Source of the DNA: Xanthoparmelia taractica
Lineage: Eukaryota; Ascomycota; Lecanoromycetes; Lecanorales; Parmeliaceae
Direction: 5' to 3'
Assembly (NCBI GenBank): GCA_033085395.1
Contig: JANQBS010000031.1
Location: 62,001 to 126,000 of the forward strand
DNA length: 64,000 nucleotides
In this document: positions 34,966 to 46,291 of the stretch, piece after piece
Layout: each line of letters starts with the position of its first letter
How positions within the stretch are numbered: the stretch's first letter is position 1
The notes under the pieces: generated by a model
What the model was told of the DNA's origin: nothing
What the model saw: only the letters and a program-made list of their open reading frames with translations
Databases searched by the model: none
Position numbers and translations under genes: made by a program

Positions 34966-37900
34966 ATGGACCCAGCTTCGGCGGCAGTTGCCTTCGTCGG
35001 CTTCTCTGCAAGCATCGCAAGTCTGTCAGCGCTAATTCTTGACAGTTGCAATAAGATCCATTCTACAGCTCAATCGTTGAAAAATGCGCCTGATCACATC
35101 CGGAGACTGTTTGGCAAGGTAAAGAGACTACATAAAGTGATTTCTGAGATTGAGAAAATCGGCAATGACCTAGGCGACGAGCCTTTGGGTACGGACGTCC
35201 AGAGGGACTGGATGAGTATTGCTACGATGATGAGAGCAGACCTCATGGCTCTTGAAGGAAAGATTTCGAAACTGCAAAGGAGTCTTGACGGAAAGTCGTT
35301 TTCAAAGGTACATATGTCAGTGCGGGTCCGCATGTTCTTCTCAACCGAAGAAGTGGATAGATATGAGAATCTTTTGTCTGATCATCTGGAAACGATCAAT
35401 CTCTTTCTCTGTATGCTTTCCAAGTAAGATCCCTGAAACGTCGATCATCTACTCCATTGGAGTCTAACGCTGGGCAGTGCTCGATCAAAATTGATGTTGA
35501 GAGAACTCAAATCGCAATCATCCGATATCTCTCAGCTAGTGACATTCACAAGCTCTTTACCTTCGTCGTTACGGAATGAACATGAAGGGGTTCAACTGCC
35601 CTTAGGAGGCCAGCCAGTAGACCTTGTTCATGCGATCTCGCAGCAAATTCAGACCCTCCCAATGGACAAGTGTAACTTGCAGCAAGAATCGGCACTCAGG
35701 CTACTCCAGTCTTTGCCATTGAATCAAAGTTCCCTATCGATGACGCTTCAGCAAGAAGATCTTTCAGAGCCGTTCCAAAAGCCAAGGCCGTCGAAACCCT
35801 ATCTCAAGCTAAGGTCAATGGAAAGCAGTCATGAAATGTCAACGTATGGGGTCTGTTCAAATACTAGACAGACCTCCCAGGATTTATTCCAGCCATGCGC
35901 TGAGACAACAGGTCCGAAGAGGCCACAGAGAGCGACCAGATCAGTTACAGAATATTGGAACCTGGCAATTCACAAATTTACCTTGGGAAGCATGACTGTT
36001 AAGAAGATTTCGCAGCGGATGGAACAAAAAGCTTACAGAAGGCAGAATCATCAATCCTCAATTGCCATAACCTTTACACTTTATCCCGCTCCCTGGATTG
36101 CCAATAAGATCATCGAGCTTGGGTTTGGTCTGAGAAACTCTGGTAGTGAATCGTCGTCAATCTCGTGGAGTCTGGGATCCTGCTCCTACAACCAAAATCC
36201 TATGCTCCTCAATTGCCTACACAACGGAGACATTTCTAGACTGAAGAGTCTATTCGCGAGCGGTGAAGCAAAGCCTACGGATATCTTGGCACCCTGGGGA
36301 AATTCTTGCCTTCATGTAAGCAAATTGGCCTTCGCCTTCAGATAAACATTACTAATAACCGGACGCACGCAGGAGGCTGTCTACAACAGTCTTTCTACCG
36401 ACACGAACTCGATTGAGCTCTGCAACTTTCTGATCGAGCAAGGGGCGGATCCGGATGTTCGAAGTCTTAACGGAAGGTAAGTGTAGCCTGATAAGGTTTA
36501 CACTTGGTAGAAACTGAAAATTTGACAGTACCCCGCTGCATCTATGCTGCGGTCTCATGAGCTTGACGAACCACCTTGAGCATAAGCTTCAACCAATCGC
36601 GAGCCTCCTCATCAGTGCAGGCTCAGATCTCACTCTGTGTGATTCAAATGGCTACTCAGCCTGTTCTCTTATTTTTCAATCCCAGAATGGCCTGCCATTT
36701 CTTAGCAATTTTGTGTTATTGTATGTCGATATCTTCACGCTGCAGCACATGGAGGGTGTCGATTTGTGGGTGCTCGCAGCGCTAGCTCGGGCCTTCCCAA
36801 GCTTTCAAAAATGTCTCCAAGCTCAGCTCTCGGAGTTCCATACTCCTGCAGAATTATCTGCCTCACGAGTAAGAGCCGTCGCGCCAGCGATTGAACTTGA
36901 CATTCCTTCACAAGTGGCGGAGGTCAAAAATGCGAGATCTGAGGTTCGCCAAAGTTTCTTGAGACTCCTTTGCGCAAAGGGCACGCTGGCGATGATCAAA
37001 CCCTTTCTGGATTGTGGCTTCAATCTTGATGAGTGCTGTCCTTCTGGCGACAGAACGTATATTAGAGCTGCCGCCAAGAGTGGCAGTGTCGATGTTGTTG
37101 CGGCCTTAGCGGAAGCGGGCGCATCGCTACACACCTATTCCCCCTGGATGAGCGAGAGTGAGATACTCCCTGCATCCAGCGCAGTTGACGATCTCCTGGA
37201 AAGGTGGCATTCAATAGGATTTGGAAGACCAGAGTATACTGGTGATCCAGAGGCCGAACGTTGGATACTGAAGGACTTGTTGAGAAATCCCACGTTTAAC
37301 GCTTCTGACTCGATCTTCTTCGCATTAGGCCGTCACGAAGATCCGTTCATCTACCGGTGCCTGTTAGAAGCTGAATGTGGCCGAAGAGACGGGATGCCAT
37401 CTGATACGAGGGCTCGGAAAGCTCTTGGCTCGGAAGTGATCTGGGCTATTAGATCAAACAGCCCGATTGCCTCCCTCTTGGTCGAACATGGACTTGGTGT
37501 AGAATTTGAGGATCGCCTCGGATTTTCAGCGTTACTCCATGCTCTTGACAGAGGCAAAGGCCGTATTGACTTCACGGAAATGTTGATTAGAGCCGGCGCG
37601 GATCTGACGAAAAGAACAACGAGTGGCTTTACACCGCTCGAATTTGCAAAGAAAAACCTTAACGCACAGCATCCGCGATATCCCAGACGAGATGGAATTA
37701 TCAAAGACTGGGGGTTACGTGCTGTCACACTGCAAGAGGATCGCGAGGCATACGACCGTTTGAAAGAAGCAATCCGCGAGAGGCATCCAAGTACACAAGC
37801 TGCATGGTCCAACGGTAAGGTATTCCCTACTATTCACGCTTTCAGCGTCCAGGACTGATACAACAGGGTTCTCCAGTGAGCCTCCATAGTGCGATAAGCC

Positions 37901-38109
37901 AGGCATTGGAGTTTCACCGCAGGCTCGCTACGGACTGGCGCCACTTCCAGCAAACCGTATTGACGATCGATGGTGCATTAGTATGCTTGGGATTTGTCCT
38001 GACTTTCTCGGCATTCCTCTCCCTTGCCGCTTGGGACTTTGCATGGTGGGCCGTTAAGCTTCGAACGTCAAGATTTTCATATAAGTGTCACGTACGAGTA
38101 CAACCGTGA
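34966..38109 (+). CDS. ankyrin-repeat protein with fungal STAND-type N-terminal domain
   Basis: Exons 34966-35423, 35478-36315, 36373-36476, 36529 to about 37820, and 37867 onward. The first exon (MDPASAAVAFVGFSASIASL...) matches the fungal N-terminal domain seen in STAND/NLR-like and azaphilone-cluster-L-type proteins: a hydrophobic helix, then long amphipathic helices. The middle is Ser/Gln-rich. Ankyrin-type repeats follow, for example LCNFLIEQGADPDVR, STPLHLCC, VAALAEAGAS and LIRAGADLTKR; many are degenerate. No NACHT or NB-ARC P-loop lies between them. The last intron has two possible donors: GTATTC at 37821 keeps frame into a hydrophobic C-terminus (LVCLGFVLTFSAFLSLAAW, stop at 38109), while the stronger GTAAGG at 37815 gives a stop at 37889 (902 residues). 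I chose the longer form because the 81-codon extension stays open and looks like a membrane segment. Confidence 0.75.
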
Positions 38110-38875
38110 CTTGACCAGCTTCATGTCATCTCTTTTCTACCCAGATCCCAGATCCCAACCATCGTGCTGTCACCCGAGGAGGCCCTTGCCAAACGCCTAT
38201 GAGCAGTGCCCGGAGATGTGTCGGAATGGAGTCATCGGAATGAAAGGAGGGGGGTTTAGAAAGGCGTTTCGGAGGAGAGTAAAGAGGATGTAAGATGTTC
38301 CTTGGGGGTTGGGAGGGTGGAGACGTTATATGAATGGTACAGAGGCATATAGACGCGCAGGCAGGCATGTCTGCAAGAAGACTCCGAAAGAGGCATAGAT
38401 GGTATTCTCCCACCATTTGAGAAAGATATTGTCATGTTCAAAATCAGTGATGGTTATTGTTTCTCATCGTACAGCTCACTCTATTTATCTATCTTTACCT
38501 CTATCTACATATACCTTGTATCTCTTACTCTACGAATATTAATTTACACGTTATTCGGCTACGCTGGGCAATGGGATGGGGTATTTGTTGGGGCCCCAAT
38601 ATGGGTTGGGGTTTGGGGTGGGGTGCCCGAAGGCCTTTTCGAAACCCCTACCCGTTTCGGGGGGCCCCCACGTACCCCGAAGCTAAGAGCGACCTCTATC
38701 GATTTCGTTATTTCGGGGCTGAAATCGGTGCGCAATGGGTCATATGGGCCTATGATGATCAGAATAGGTGTGGTGCGGAGCTGATGCGGTGCGAGTACCC
38801 CGCTGTACCCTTACAGCCCTACGAGATATCCCTATTCGGGGCGGTAATGATTCCCTGTGGAGTGTCGTTTGCGAA
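38110..38875. other. intergenic with G-rich insertion-like patch
   Basis: After about 38570 the composition becomes strikingly G-rich, then C-rich: 38603-38623 has four runs of three or four G (GGGTTGGGG-TTT-GGGG-T-GGGG), followed by runs of C at 38640-38690. The frames through it (for example 38457-38891) have odd Trp/Gly-rich composition and are unlikely to be coding. It directly abuts the broken acetyltransferase. Confidence 0.5.
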
Positions 38876-39157
38876 GGTGTGGGCAAGTTGAGGGGTTCTG
38901 AGATGAGGAGAAGGATGGAGGGGCACCGGTTGCTTAATCTTATAGGTACGCATCCGCGGTACAGGAGGAGAGGGGCGGCGGCTATGCTGGTCGGGTGGGG
39001 GGTGATGAGGGCGGATGAGGGGAAAAAGAGGTGTTATGTGGATGCTGGGGGAGGGGAGGGGGAGGCGCTATATAGAAGACGTGGGTTCATGAATCTGGGG
39101 GAGTTGGTGTTGGACTTGGGGGCTGGGGAGGAGAGTGAATTGGGTTGCTATGGTTAG
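38876..39157 (+). pseudogene. GNAT N-acetyltransferase remnant
   Basis: The frame from about 38876 contains the acetyl-CoA-binding motif A (LNLIGTHPRYRRRGAAAMLV) and the downstream GEALYRRRGF, the usual end of a fungal GNAT domain. The N-terminal half of the domain is missing and replaced by the G-rich patch. At the 3' end the frame stops at CYG (39155-39157), while the +1 frame continues MVREAETVRSV, which looks like the original C-terminus, so there is also a small frameshift. It is a truncated, non-functional copy of a fungal GCN5-related acetyltransferase. Confidence 0.6.
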
Positions 39158-40150
39158 GGAGGCGGAGACGGTGCGCTCTGTGTAACCATGTCTTCTGCGG
39201 GATTAAGTTTTGGGAGCTGGAGCACTAGCAAAGAAGAGGCCTGTATTCCTTCTCGGGCGCATTGCACTATTTCAAGCACTGCTGGAGCAAGATTTACGCT
39301 GTTAGCTCCGGTTTGGTCAGTTGCAGAGATGACATCTCCTGATAGTTAAACACTTGGAGTATAATTGGCAAGATACCACGTCCTTTTGGAGGACAAGTAG
39401 AAGACCATCACATGATATTGAACGGTAAAGAAATAATGGATGCAGGAAATGCAGTTTCTTTGTGACTAAGACACCCCTCTCCATCGTCGGACCTCCTAGA
39501 GTAGCGGATTTCGAACACGGACGAGAGTATACGTCTAAGTATTCTTCACGTCGCGCGAGCCAGTCAGTGAATGCGGCATAACAGAAAAAACATGCTCTAC
39601 ATTCAGGGGACATCAAGAATGCCTGACGCTCTTCGATTCCGATACCAGGGACAGAAACTTTCAAGCTCGTGGGTCGTAGCTTCGAATGGCCTTTCGCGGC
39701 CATAAGGCATATTCCCAGACAAGAGCAACATTTGGAAACCTTCTCACTTCGAGTCGGATCTAGGTATCAACCTGACAATCATGTTTTGTTCGTGGTCGAA
39801 TTGCTTAAGACATGATTGGCGATAAAAATTTCTGCGTCTAGCGCGCTTATGTCGCCAGATCTGTGCCGTCTCTTGGGACTTGGCATCATGGCAAAAGTCT
39901 ATAAAAATAATCTATTCGAAGTTTCTATTGTTTCAAGCGTGCATGCGATTTTCTTTGTTGGTAAGCGCCCTGTTCAAATACTAGCTGTCTCTGAGGATTT
40001 TCAACCGCCGGAAAGGTGGTTCAAGTCAGCAGGCTCCATCATCTCTGTAGCTGGATATTGTTCAAGGTGGCGGGATTCTTCTGGACGACTGCGAGAAGTG
40101 CAAAGCAGTCTGACACGCAGGCTCTGTCGGGGCAAGCGTATAAGAAGAGG
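39158..40150. other. intergenic, no supported gene
   Basis: A minus-strand frame at 39703-39317 (128 codons, starting MAAKGHSKLRPTS) reads partly protein-like with CRACFFC but has no domain or splice support. Nothing else is seen. Confidence 0.45.
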
Positions 40151-40777
40151 ATGTCAGAGCCTCCAAGTCGCCCAAACCTCACACCGCAATTTTGCTTCAA
40201 TCAGACGGCATTACGAGGTATACTCAAGCTGCAACGACTGCGGAGTTTAGCTGACGGACCTCCAGACTTCCTCCGAGTATCTAGGGGTATGATTGATGAC
40301 TCGATAGTACAGAACCTCAATGCTTTAATGACACCCTCGAGGAAACCGTGGGACCCAGCTACAACGTCAGAGCGGCAGATCCGTCCTGTCGAAAGACGGC
40401 CTACAGATCCACAAGCATGTGAAAGCTTCAAGAATGACGTGCTCTTTCAAAATTGGCAGACGAGGTCCGATGTTCTCAACTACTGTGTAGGCGTCGCCTT
40501 AGATCCGAGTGACCCTGATCTGGCCCTGAAGCAGGTAGAGTCGGCGAAGGAGAGGGAGCGAGTGGTAGATGAGCGCCTTGACCCATACTCGGGGCGCTTC
40601 TTCCCCAGAGAAGCAAGAACAGAGATACTGGCGAACCTCATCAGAAATGAAAGAAGCGTGGAAGGCATCATAAGATCAAGAACGTGGAGCCTGGTGGCAG
40701 AAAGGTGCGGTGACGCAGGGACAGGGTGGGAGGAAGCACTGAACAAGTGGAGAGAAGACAAAGAAGCTCGTCGTTAG
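40151..40777 (+). CDS. MIX23: MIX23/Cid2 family mitochondrial intermembrane-space protein
   Basis: Two exons, 40151-40217 and 40266-40777, give 192 residues. Splicing removes 48 nt (GTATAC...CTCCAG) and yields CFNQTALRDFLRVSR, which fits the family; the intron is a multiple of three and has no in-frame stop, so an unspliced read also stays open. Conserved features are DDSIVQNLNAL, ACESFKNDVLF, RSDVLNYC with its Cys, ERLDPYSGRFFPREAR and the C-terminal ERSVEGIIRSRTWSLVAERCG. Yeast Mix23 (human CCDC58) is a soluble intermembrane-space protein that supports import into the matrix; fission-yeast Cid2 was linked to caffeine-induced death. The start at 40151 gives a short N-terminus as expected. 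Confidence 0.83.
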   Translation: MSEPPSRPNLTPQFCFNQTALRGILKLQRLRSLADGPPDFLRVSRGMIDDSIVQNLNALMTPSRKPWDPATTSERQIRPVERRPTDPQACESFKNDVLFQNWQTRSDVLNYCVGVALDPSDPDLALKQVESAKERERVVDERLDPYSGRFFPREARTEILANLIRNERSVEGIIRSRTWSLVAERCGDAGTGWEEALNKWREDKEARR

Positions 40778-41338
40778 TGATCGTCGTGTGGCGTGAGAAT
40801 ATGTGAGACAGCATAGCATTGTGAAAGCATTAGCGACGGCGTCAATGGTTATAGACCAGGCAGTGGCATTTTGACGGGTTGCGGACAATCCACTTCGGTG
40901 TCTACTTTAGAATTCTTGTATAATCCGTCAATCCAAAGCACTTAGATAATCCAAGTTTGCCCGATGTGCAATTCAAAAGTAGCAAACAATTTCCCTTGGC
41001 TGCTGCGGGTAATATCGCCCTCGCTTATGCCCGGAACTCTTTATGCGGAACTGCGGCGTTGAAGCAACATTAGATTTCATTTTTGCCTACGAATTTAGGC
41101 TTGCAAACCAAATTGTCGACGAAAAGAGTCTCTGCTGTACATGGGAGAAAGGAATGTCTAACGAGACTGATGGCATGGTCAAAGGAATTTGATTCAGGGC
41201 ATTCATCTTGCAGGGCCATTCCCAGCATTGGCCCTGCTCTCCACACTCAGACGGCTGCTTGAACACAACCAGCAAACACCTCACACCTTCTCCCTCACCC
41301 TCTCCTTCTATCTTAAGATTCTCGCCTTTGAAATCAAG
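40778..41338. other. intergenic between MIX23 and NAA15
   Basis: It holds the MIX23 3' flank and the promoter of the NatA subunit gene, with a pyrimidine-rich CT stretch just before the ATG at 41339 (41280-41315), common in promoters of housekeeping fungal genes. Confidence 0.5.
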
Positions 41339-43986
41339 ATGGCTCCACCTCCCCCACAGCCATTGGCCTCGAAAGAGCGTTCGCTTTTTACCCAAGTAGT
41401 CAAGAATTACGAGAACAAGCAGTACAAGAAAGGTATGCGAAAAGCCAGAAAAGACGTGTGCCAATCTGATGGCTTGGATAGGTCTGAAAGCCGCGGACCA
41501 GATCCTACGAAAAACCCCTGACCATGGTGATACCATCGCCATGAAAGCGCTCATCATCAACTCGCAGGGAAACCCCGAAGAAGCGTTCGCATTGGCTAAA
41601 GTGGCACTCAAAAATTCTATGAAATCGCATGTCTGCTGGCATGTCTATGGTCTTCTTTACAGATCAGCCAAAAACTTCGAAGAGGCAATCAAGGCATACA
41701 AATTCGCGCTGAAGCTGGAGCCGGAATCGCAGCAGATACAGAAGGACTTGGCTTTGCTGCAGATACAGATGCGGGATTACCAAGGCTACGTGCAGAGCCG
41801 GCGAGCGATATTACAGCAGCGGACTGGGTATAGACAAAATTGGACGGCGTTGGCAGTCGCACAGCATCTAGCAGGAGACCTTGCTAATGCGGAGAAGACC
41901 TTGACGACCTACGAAGATACTCTAAAATCTCCACCACCTAGGACCGACATCGAACATGCGGAAGCTATCTTGTATAAAAACTCTATAATCGCAGAGATGG
42001 GCGACATTGAGCGTGCTTTGGAGCACTTAGACGCAGCAGCAAAAAACAATCCAGATCGGGCATCGGTGATGGAGCTGCGCGCACAGTATTTACTGAAATT
42101 GGGTAGGAAAGAAGAGGCGGCAAAGGCGTACCGTTTGTTGTTGAAACGCAATGCAGAGTACCGAGCGTATTTTGAAGGGCTTCGAGAGTCCTTAGGTATT
42201 GATGAGTCCGATGTTGAGGGACTCAAAAGCCTGTATGGCGAGGTTGCGAAAGATAACCCCAGAGGGGATGCTGCGACGAGGATACCCCTCGAGTTCCTTA
42301 CCGGTAATGAGTTCCGCGAAGCTGCCGACCAGTACTTGCAACGTATGCTGCACAAGGGAGTCTGGTCAACGTTCAACAACGTGAAAGCTCTTTATTCTGA
42401 CTCCGAAAAGCGGAATACCATACAGGATCTGGTAGAGGGCTACGCAGCTGGCAAGCTCAATCCTCAAGCCAATGGAGCAGCTGACAAACAAACCAACGGC
42501 GACTCAGACCTTTTCACCCCTTCCGTACGTTACTTTCTGGCTCAGCATTACAACTATCATTTGAGTCGCGACTTACCAAAAGCCATGAATTACATTGACG
42601 AAGCCCTAAGCTCAGCACCAGAATCCGTGGAGTACCATATGACGAAAGCTAGGATATTGAAGCATTACGGAAACTTACAGAAAGCTGCGGAGTTGATGGA
42701 GCAAGGCAGGAGACTGGACGTCAGAGATCGATATATCAACACGAAAGCCGCGAAGTATCAATTACGCAACAACGAGAACGAGGCAGCGATCCAGAACATG
42801 GGCAAGTTCACAAGGAATGAAGCTTTGGGTGGACCTCTAGGGGATCTCCATGACATGCAATGTGTTTGGTACATAACGGAAGATGGCGAATCATACGTAC
42901 GCCAAGGCAACCTCGGTCTAGCCCTAAAACGGTTTACAGCCATTTCCTCCATCTTTGAGATATGGCAAGAAGATCAATTTGATTTTCATAGCTTTTCGTT
43001 TCGGAAAGGTCAAATCCGAGCATACGTCGATATGATTCGGTGGGAGGACCATCTTCGAGAACATCCTTTCTTCACCCGTGCTGCGATATCTGCTGCACGA
43101 ATATACATCATGCTCCATGATCAGCCCGATCTTGCTCGTGTTAAGTTGACCAATGGGGTGAACGCAGAGAAGATGGATAGTACGGAACGCAAGAAAGCCC
43201 AGAAAAAGGCGAAGAAGGACCAGGAGAAGCATGCCAAGGAGGAAGCGGAGAGGAAGGACTCCAAAAAGCCTGCAGCCGTGGACCAAAACGGCGATCCTAA
43301 GAAAGAGGATAAAGATACCAAAGGCGAGAAGCTATTACAGACGCCGGAGCCTTTGATGGAGGCTATGAAGTTCATCACGCCACTCCTCGAGTTCAGCCCA
43401 AAGAACATTGAAGCCCAGCAGGTGGCCTTTGAAGTCTACCTCCGACGAAGTAAGTGCATCTTAAGGCCAGTGTTCCCGGTCGGTTCGAAGAAAGACTAAC
43501 CCGTTTGCAGAAAAATATCTTCTTGCGCTCCGCACTCTCCTAGCTTCCCACGCCCTCTCACCCTCAGACCCAACTACCCACGAACAAGTCATTCGCCTCG
43601 GCCACACCTTCCGCACCCAGACCGAACCGCCCGACCCCAAAATCCAACAAGTCATCGCCGCCGAATTTGACACCATCCTCCCACCCACTACCGACCTCTC
43701 CAAACGCAACGACGATTTCCTGCAAACGCACCACGAGAGCGCTCCGCATGTACGTGCGTGCCTTCGAGTAAGGCAATTTCTGGATCCCAGCAGCGGCGAG
43801 AAGAACCAGCAGGACGTCATCAGGACGTTGGCACTTAAGGGGTGCAGTCTCGAGGATGCGGTGAAGGGGTTGGAGCTGCTTAAGGAATGGAAGGCGAAGG
43901 AGCAGTACCAGAATGACTATCTAGCCGCGGGGCGTGAGCGATGGCCTGAAGCGAACGTCTTTCAGCAGCAGAAAGAAGGGGACTAA
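41339..43986 (+). CDS. NAT1: NatA N-terminal acetyltransferase auxiliary subunit NAA15 (Nat1)
   Basis: Three exons, 41339-41432, 41482-43449 and 43511-43986, give 845 residues. The protein is a long TPR superhelix: repeats such as CWHVYGLLYRSAKNFEEAIKAY and ASVMELRAQYLLKLGRKEEA are spaced about 34 residues apart. The N-terminus (ASKERSLFTQVVKNYENKQYKKGLKAADQ) is the conserved NARP1 start. A Lys/Glu-rich helix (about residues 600-660, ERKKAQKKAKKDQEKHAKEEAE) is also characteristic. NAA15 anchors the catalytic NAA10 to the ribosome, where NatA acetylates nascent Ser, Ala, Thr, Gly, Val and Cys N-termini after Met removal. Its length matches the fungal family. First intron 49 nt, second 61 nt. 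Confidence 0.94.
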
Positions 43987-44290
43987 AATAGTAGTCTGAG
44001 GATTGCGTTGGCGCAAGTGATGGAGGAATGTGTATCCGGCATGAATGACTTTATTACATCTTGATTGATCCAATTTGCGATCTCAGGATGTTTTTTTGCT
44101 GTAACCACAGATAGAATGGAAGGGGAGTGTAGGGAGAAGAGGTGGGTAATGGATATACCACCAAGTACGACTGACAATGGCCTAAAATCACCACGCCATT
44201 GCTATGCCATTCTCCCTGAACGCTTCCCTATGCTGCGCTTATGTTATGACCCTTGAAGCCTTAGCACCCAAAATGCACCCTCGCTATGCA

Positions 44291-45754
44291 TCATCCCTCC
44301 GCATGCCCCGTAGGCCCCTGACTAGTATAATCCACACTGACAAACGCCCTATCCACCTCGCTCAACCCCTCCAAACAATACTGCAACGTCTCCGCCACAT
44401 CATGCGCCCTACTCAGCCTCGTCTCCTCCCTCAACATGATATCCATCTCCACCCACACGCCATCGCCCGCATGATACGCCGTAATAGTTTTGTACGCGTC
44501 GACGACGGGCGCGAAGCGCTAGGCCAGAAAGGTGATTTTTTGGAGGAGGGAGGGGGACACGGCGGAGCCGGTGAGGCGGGCGACGTTTTGGAAGCCGGTT
44601 TCGGCCCAGTCGTAGACGATGAAGAGGGAGGAGGGCGGCGCCGAGGGGGTCGAGCCACCAGAGGGAGAGCTGATGGCCGAGGAGGGGGAAGAGGAGGGAG
44701 AGGGTGTTGAAGACGACGTCGGTTTTGCAGTCTGTGTTTGGGTTTTCGTCTGTTAGGGTGTGTGGGGGAGGGGGATGAGGGGGGAAGGGTTGTGGGTACC
44801 TTGTGCTAGGGCCTGGACTTGCGTTGTTTGGACGCGGATGCAACCGAACCAGATGATGCCCTTGATCACAATCGTAGCAGTCAGTGCACCGATGGCCACT
44901 GGTGGTAGTGTGGCTGCGTCTCTTGGTCCACCCGGTAGTAGCTTCGTGACGGATTCTCGCAGGATTTGCAGGAAAGAGACAATCATGATGATGGAGAAGA
45001 CGAGGATCCCGAGGGGTTCTAGCCGTCGACGCCCCACGGGGAACTTGTGCTGCAGTCGGCGAATCTTCCATCGGACAAGCTTATTTGTTGTCCAGATGAT
45101 CAGGGTGCACAGCAGATCGAGGGCGGAGTCCACGAGGGAAGCGATGAGCGAGAGGGAGGAGGAGGCGAAGGCGGCGACGATTTTGGCAATGAGGAGGATG
45201 ATGTTCGCTATCACATTGATCTGGAGATGATCAGCGGAAAGGGCTCATCATCGATAAAAGAGGCATGACTGTACGTTGATAGCCCACTTGGCCCTCTTCT
45301 CGCCGGTCCTGCGCCTCTCCCTCTCATCATCCGGCAGCAGAGGATCAATATCCCCCTTGGTGCTTTTCAACGCCCCTCCAATCTCCGCCACGCCATCTCC
45401 ATCGGCATCCTGCGGATTCATAGAGTCCAGCAAATCATCAGCCATACTCATCACCAAAGTATCAACCTCGAGCCAGTCATTCAACCTCTCGTTCTGCTCC
45501 TCGTAGAACGCCCTGACTTTCTTGTCCTTGATCTCCTTCAGCTCCGAGACGGGTTTGTGGAACTTTTCCAACTCATCGCGATCAACGCCATCTTTCAGCT
45601 TACGCTTGAGCTCGCTATGGAAGTCGTTATGGGCAGCGGGATTTGCAATATCCTTGAAGCGCGGTTTCCGGCGGGAGGCGCTGATGGCAGCTTCGAGATC
45701 ATCGGGCTTGGATTCTGGAGTTGCATGACCGTTAAGTAGAGGTTTGTGGACCAT
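44291..45754 (-). pseudogene. cation diffusion facilitator (Mn-type CDF) with two disabling lesions
   Basis: Exons 45754-45275, 45220-44800 and 44731 onward. A cytosolic N-terminus (about 160 residues, Lys/Glu-rich) is followed by six-helix CDF transporter sequence: ININVIANIILLIAK, then SLVDSALD (the DxxxD metal site of manganese-type CDFs, where zinc types have HxxxD), LEPLGILVFSIIMIVSF, and TM5 CKTDVVFN. In exon 3 the frame breaks after DPLGAALL near 44640: the next homologous peptide SLFIVYDWAETGF is in another frame, as if two bases were lost from a CTC run. In that frame a TAG stop (44521-44519) replaces the Tyr of FLAYRFAP. The rest (YKTITAYHAGDGVWVEMDI, ending HAEG-TGA at 44291) is well conserved. 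It is either a recent pseudogene or two sequence errors; as written, the C-terminal domain cannot be made. Confidence 0.75.
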
Positions 45755-46291
45755 GATGAAGAAGAAGAAGATGATGGTTACTAGAAGAAGGCAGGGACAT
45801 GAAGAGGGAATTAGACAATGCCATTATGCGAATTGCAGAAAGCCTGTTTACGACACCATATTTGGGGACGGGTCAAAAATAATAGGCGCATCGTGTGGAG
45901 AAGTTAGTGCAAACGGGAGATCGGCGACTCGGCGAGATGCTTTGCCGGTTCCTGAGATCCGGTCTAGCCAATCAGAGCAAGCTTTGAAGAAAGGTCTGCA
46001 TGATATTGATGACTTTCGCGATTCCAGCCTGTTGTCTTATCACACGAGGTGGAAGGAGGCGAAGAAGCTACGAGTTGGGAAACCGCGAGTGAGATAAGAG
46101 AGCGAAGACATTCGAGCCTTGTGATAGCTAAGTGGCGGAGAGAGGGATTTCTTGTACCTCAATGCCTTCAACTTTCAGAAACCGATAGTACTACCAAATT
46201 GCGCTGAGGTCACCCACGCTGCAGTCCTGGGTCCAGAAATGCCGGCGCTACCGCAATACAGATATTGTTCCAATCGTACAGGTATATATCA
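45755..46291. other. intergenic between the CDF gene and TIM54
   Basis: The upstream region of the transporter overlaps the 3' flank of TIM54. Frames here are short and featureless. Confidence 0.5.

Noticed and set aside
39317..39703. 128-codon minus-strand frame as a gene
   Set aside because: No homology features or splice support; kept only as a note in the intergenic entry.
44409..45071. Minus-strand frame reading through CDF exons 2-3 as a Pro/Arg-rich protein
   Set aside because: It is the out-of-frame continuation of the broken transporter; the conserved residues lie in a different frame.
45744..46097. Plus-strand frame of 117 codons starting with Lys-rich sequence
   Set aside because: Lies in the upstream region of the CDF gene, with no domain and low-complexity start.
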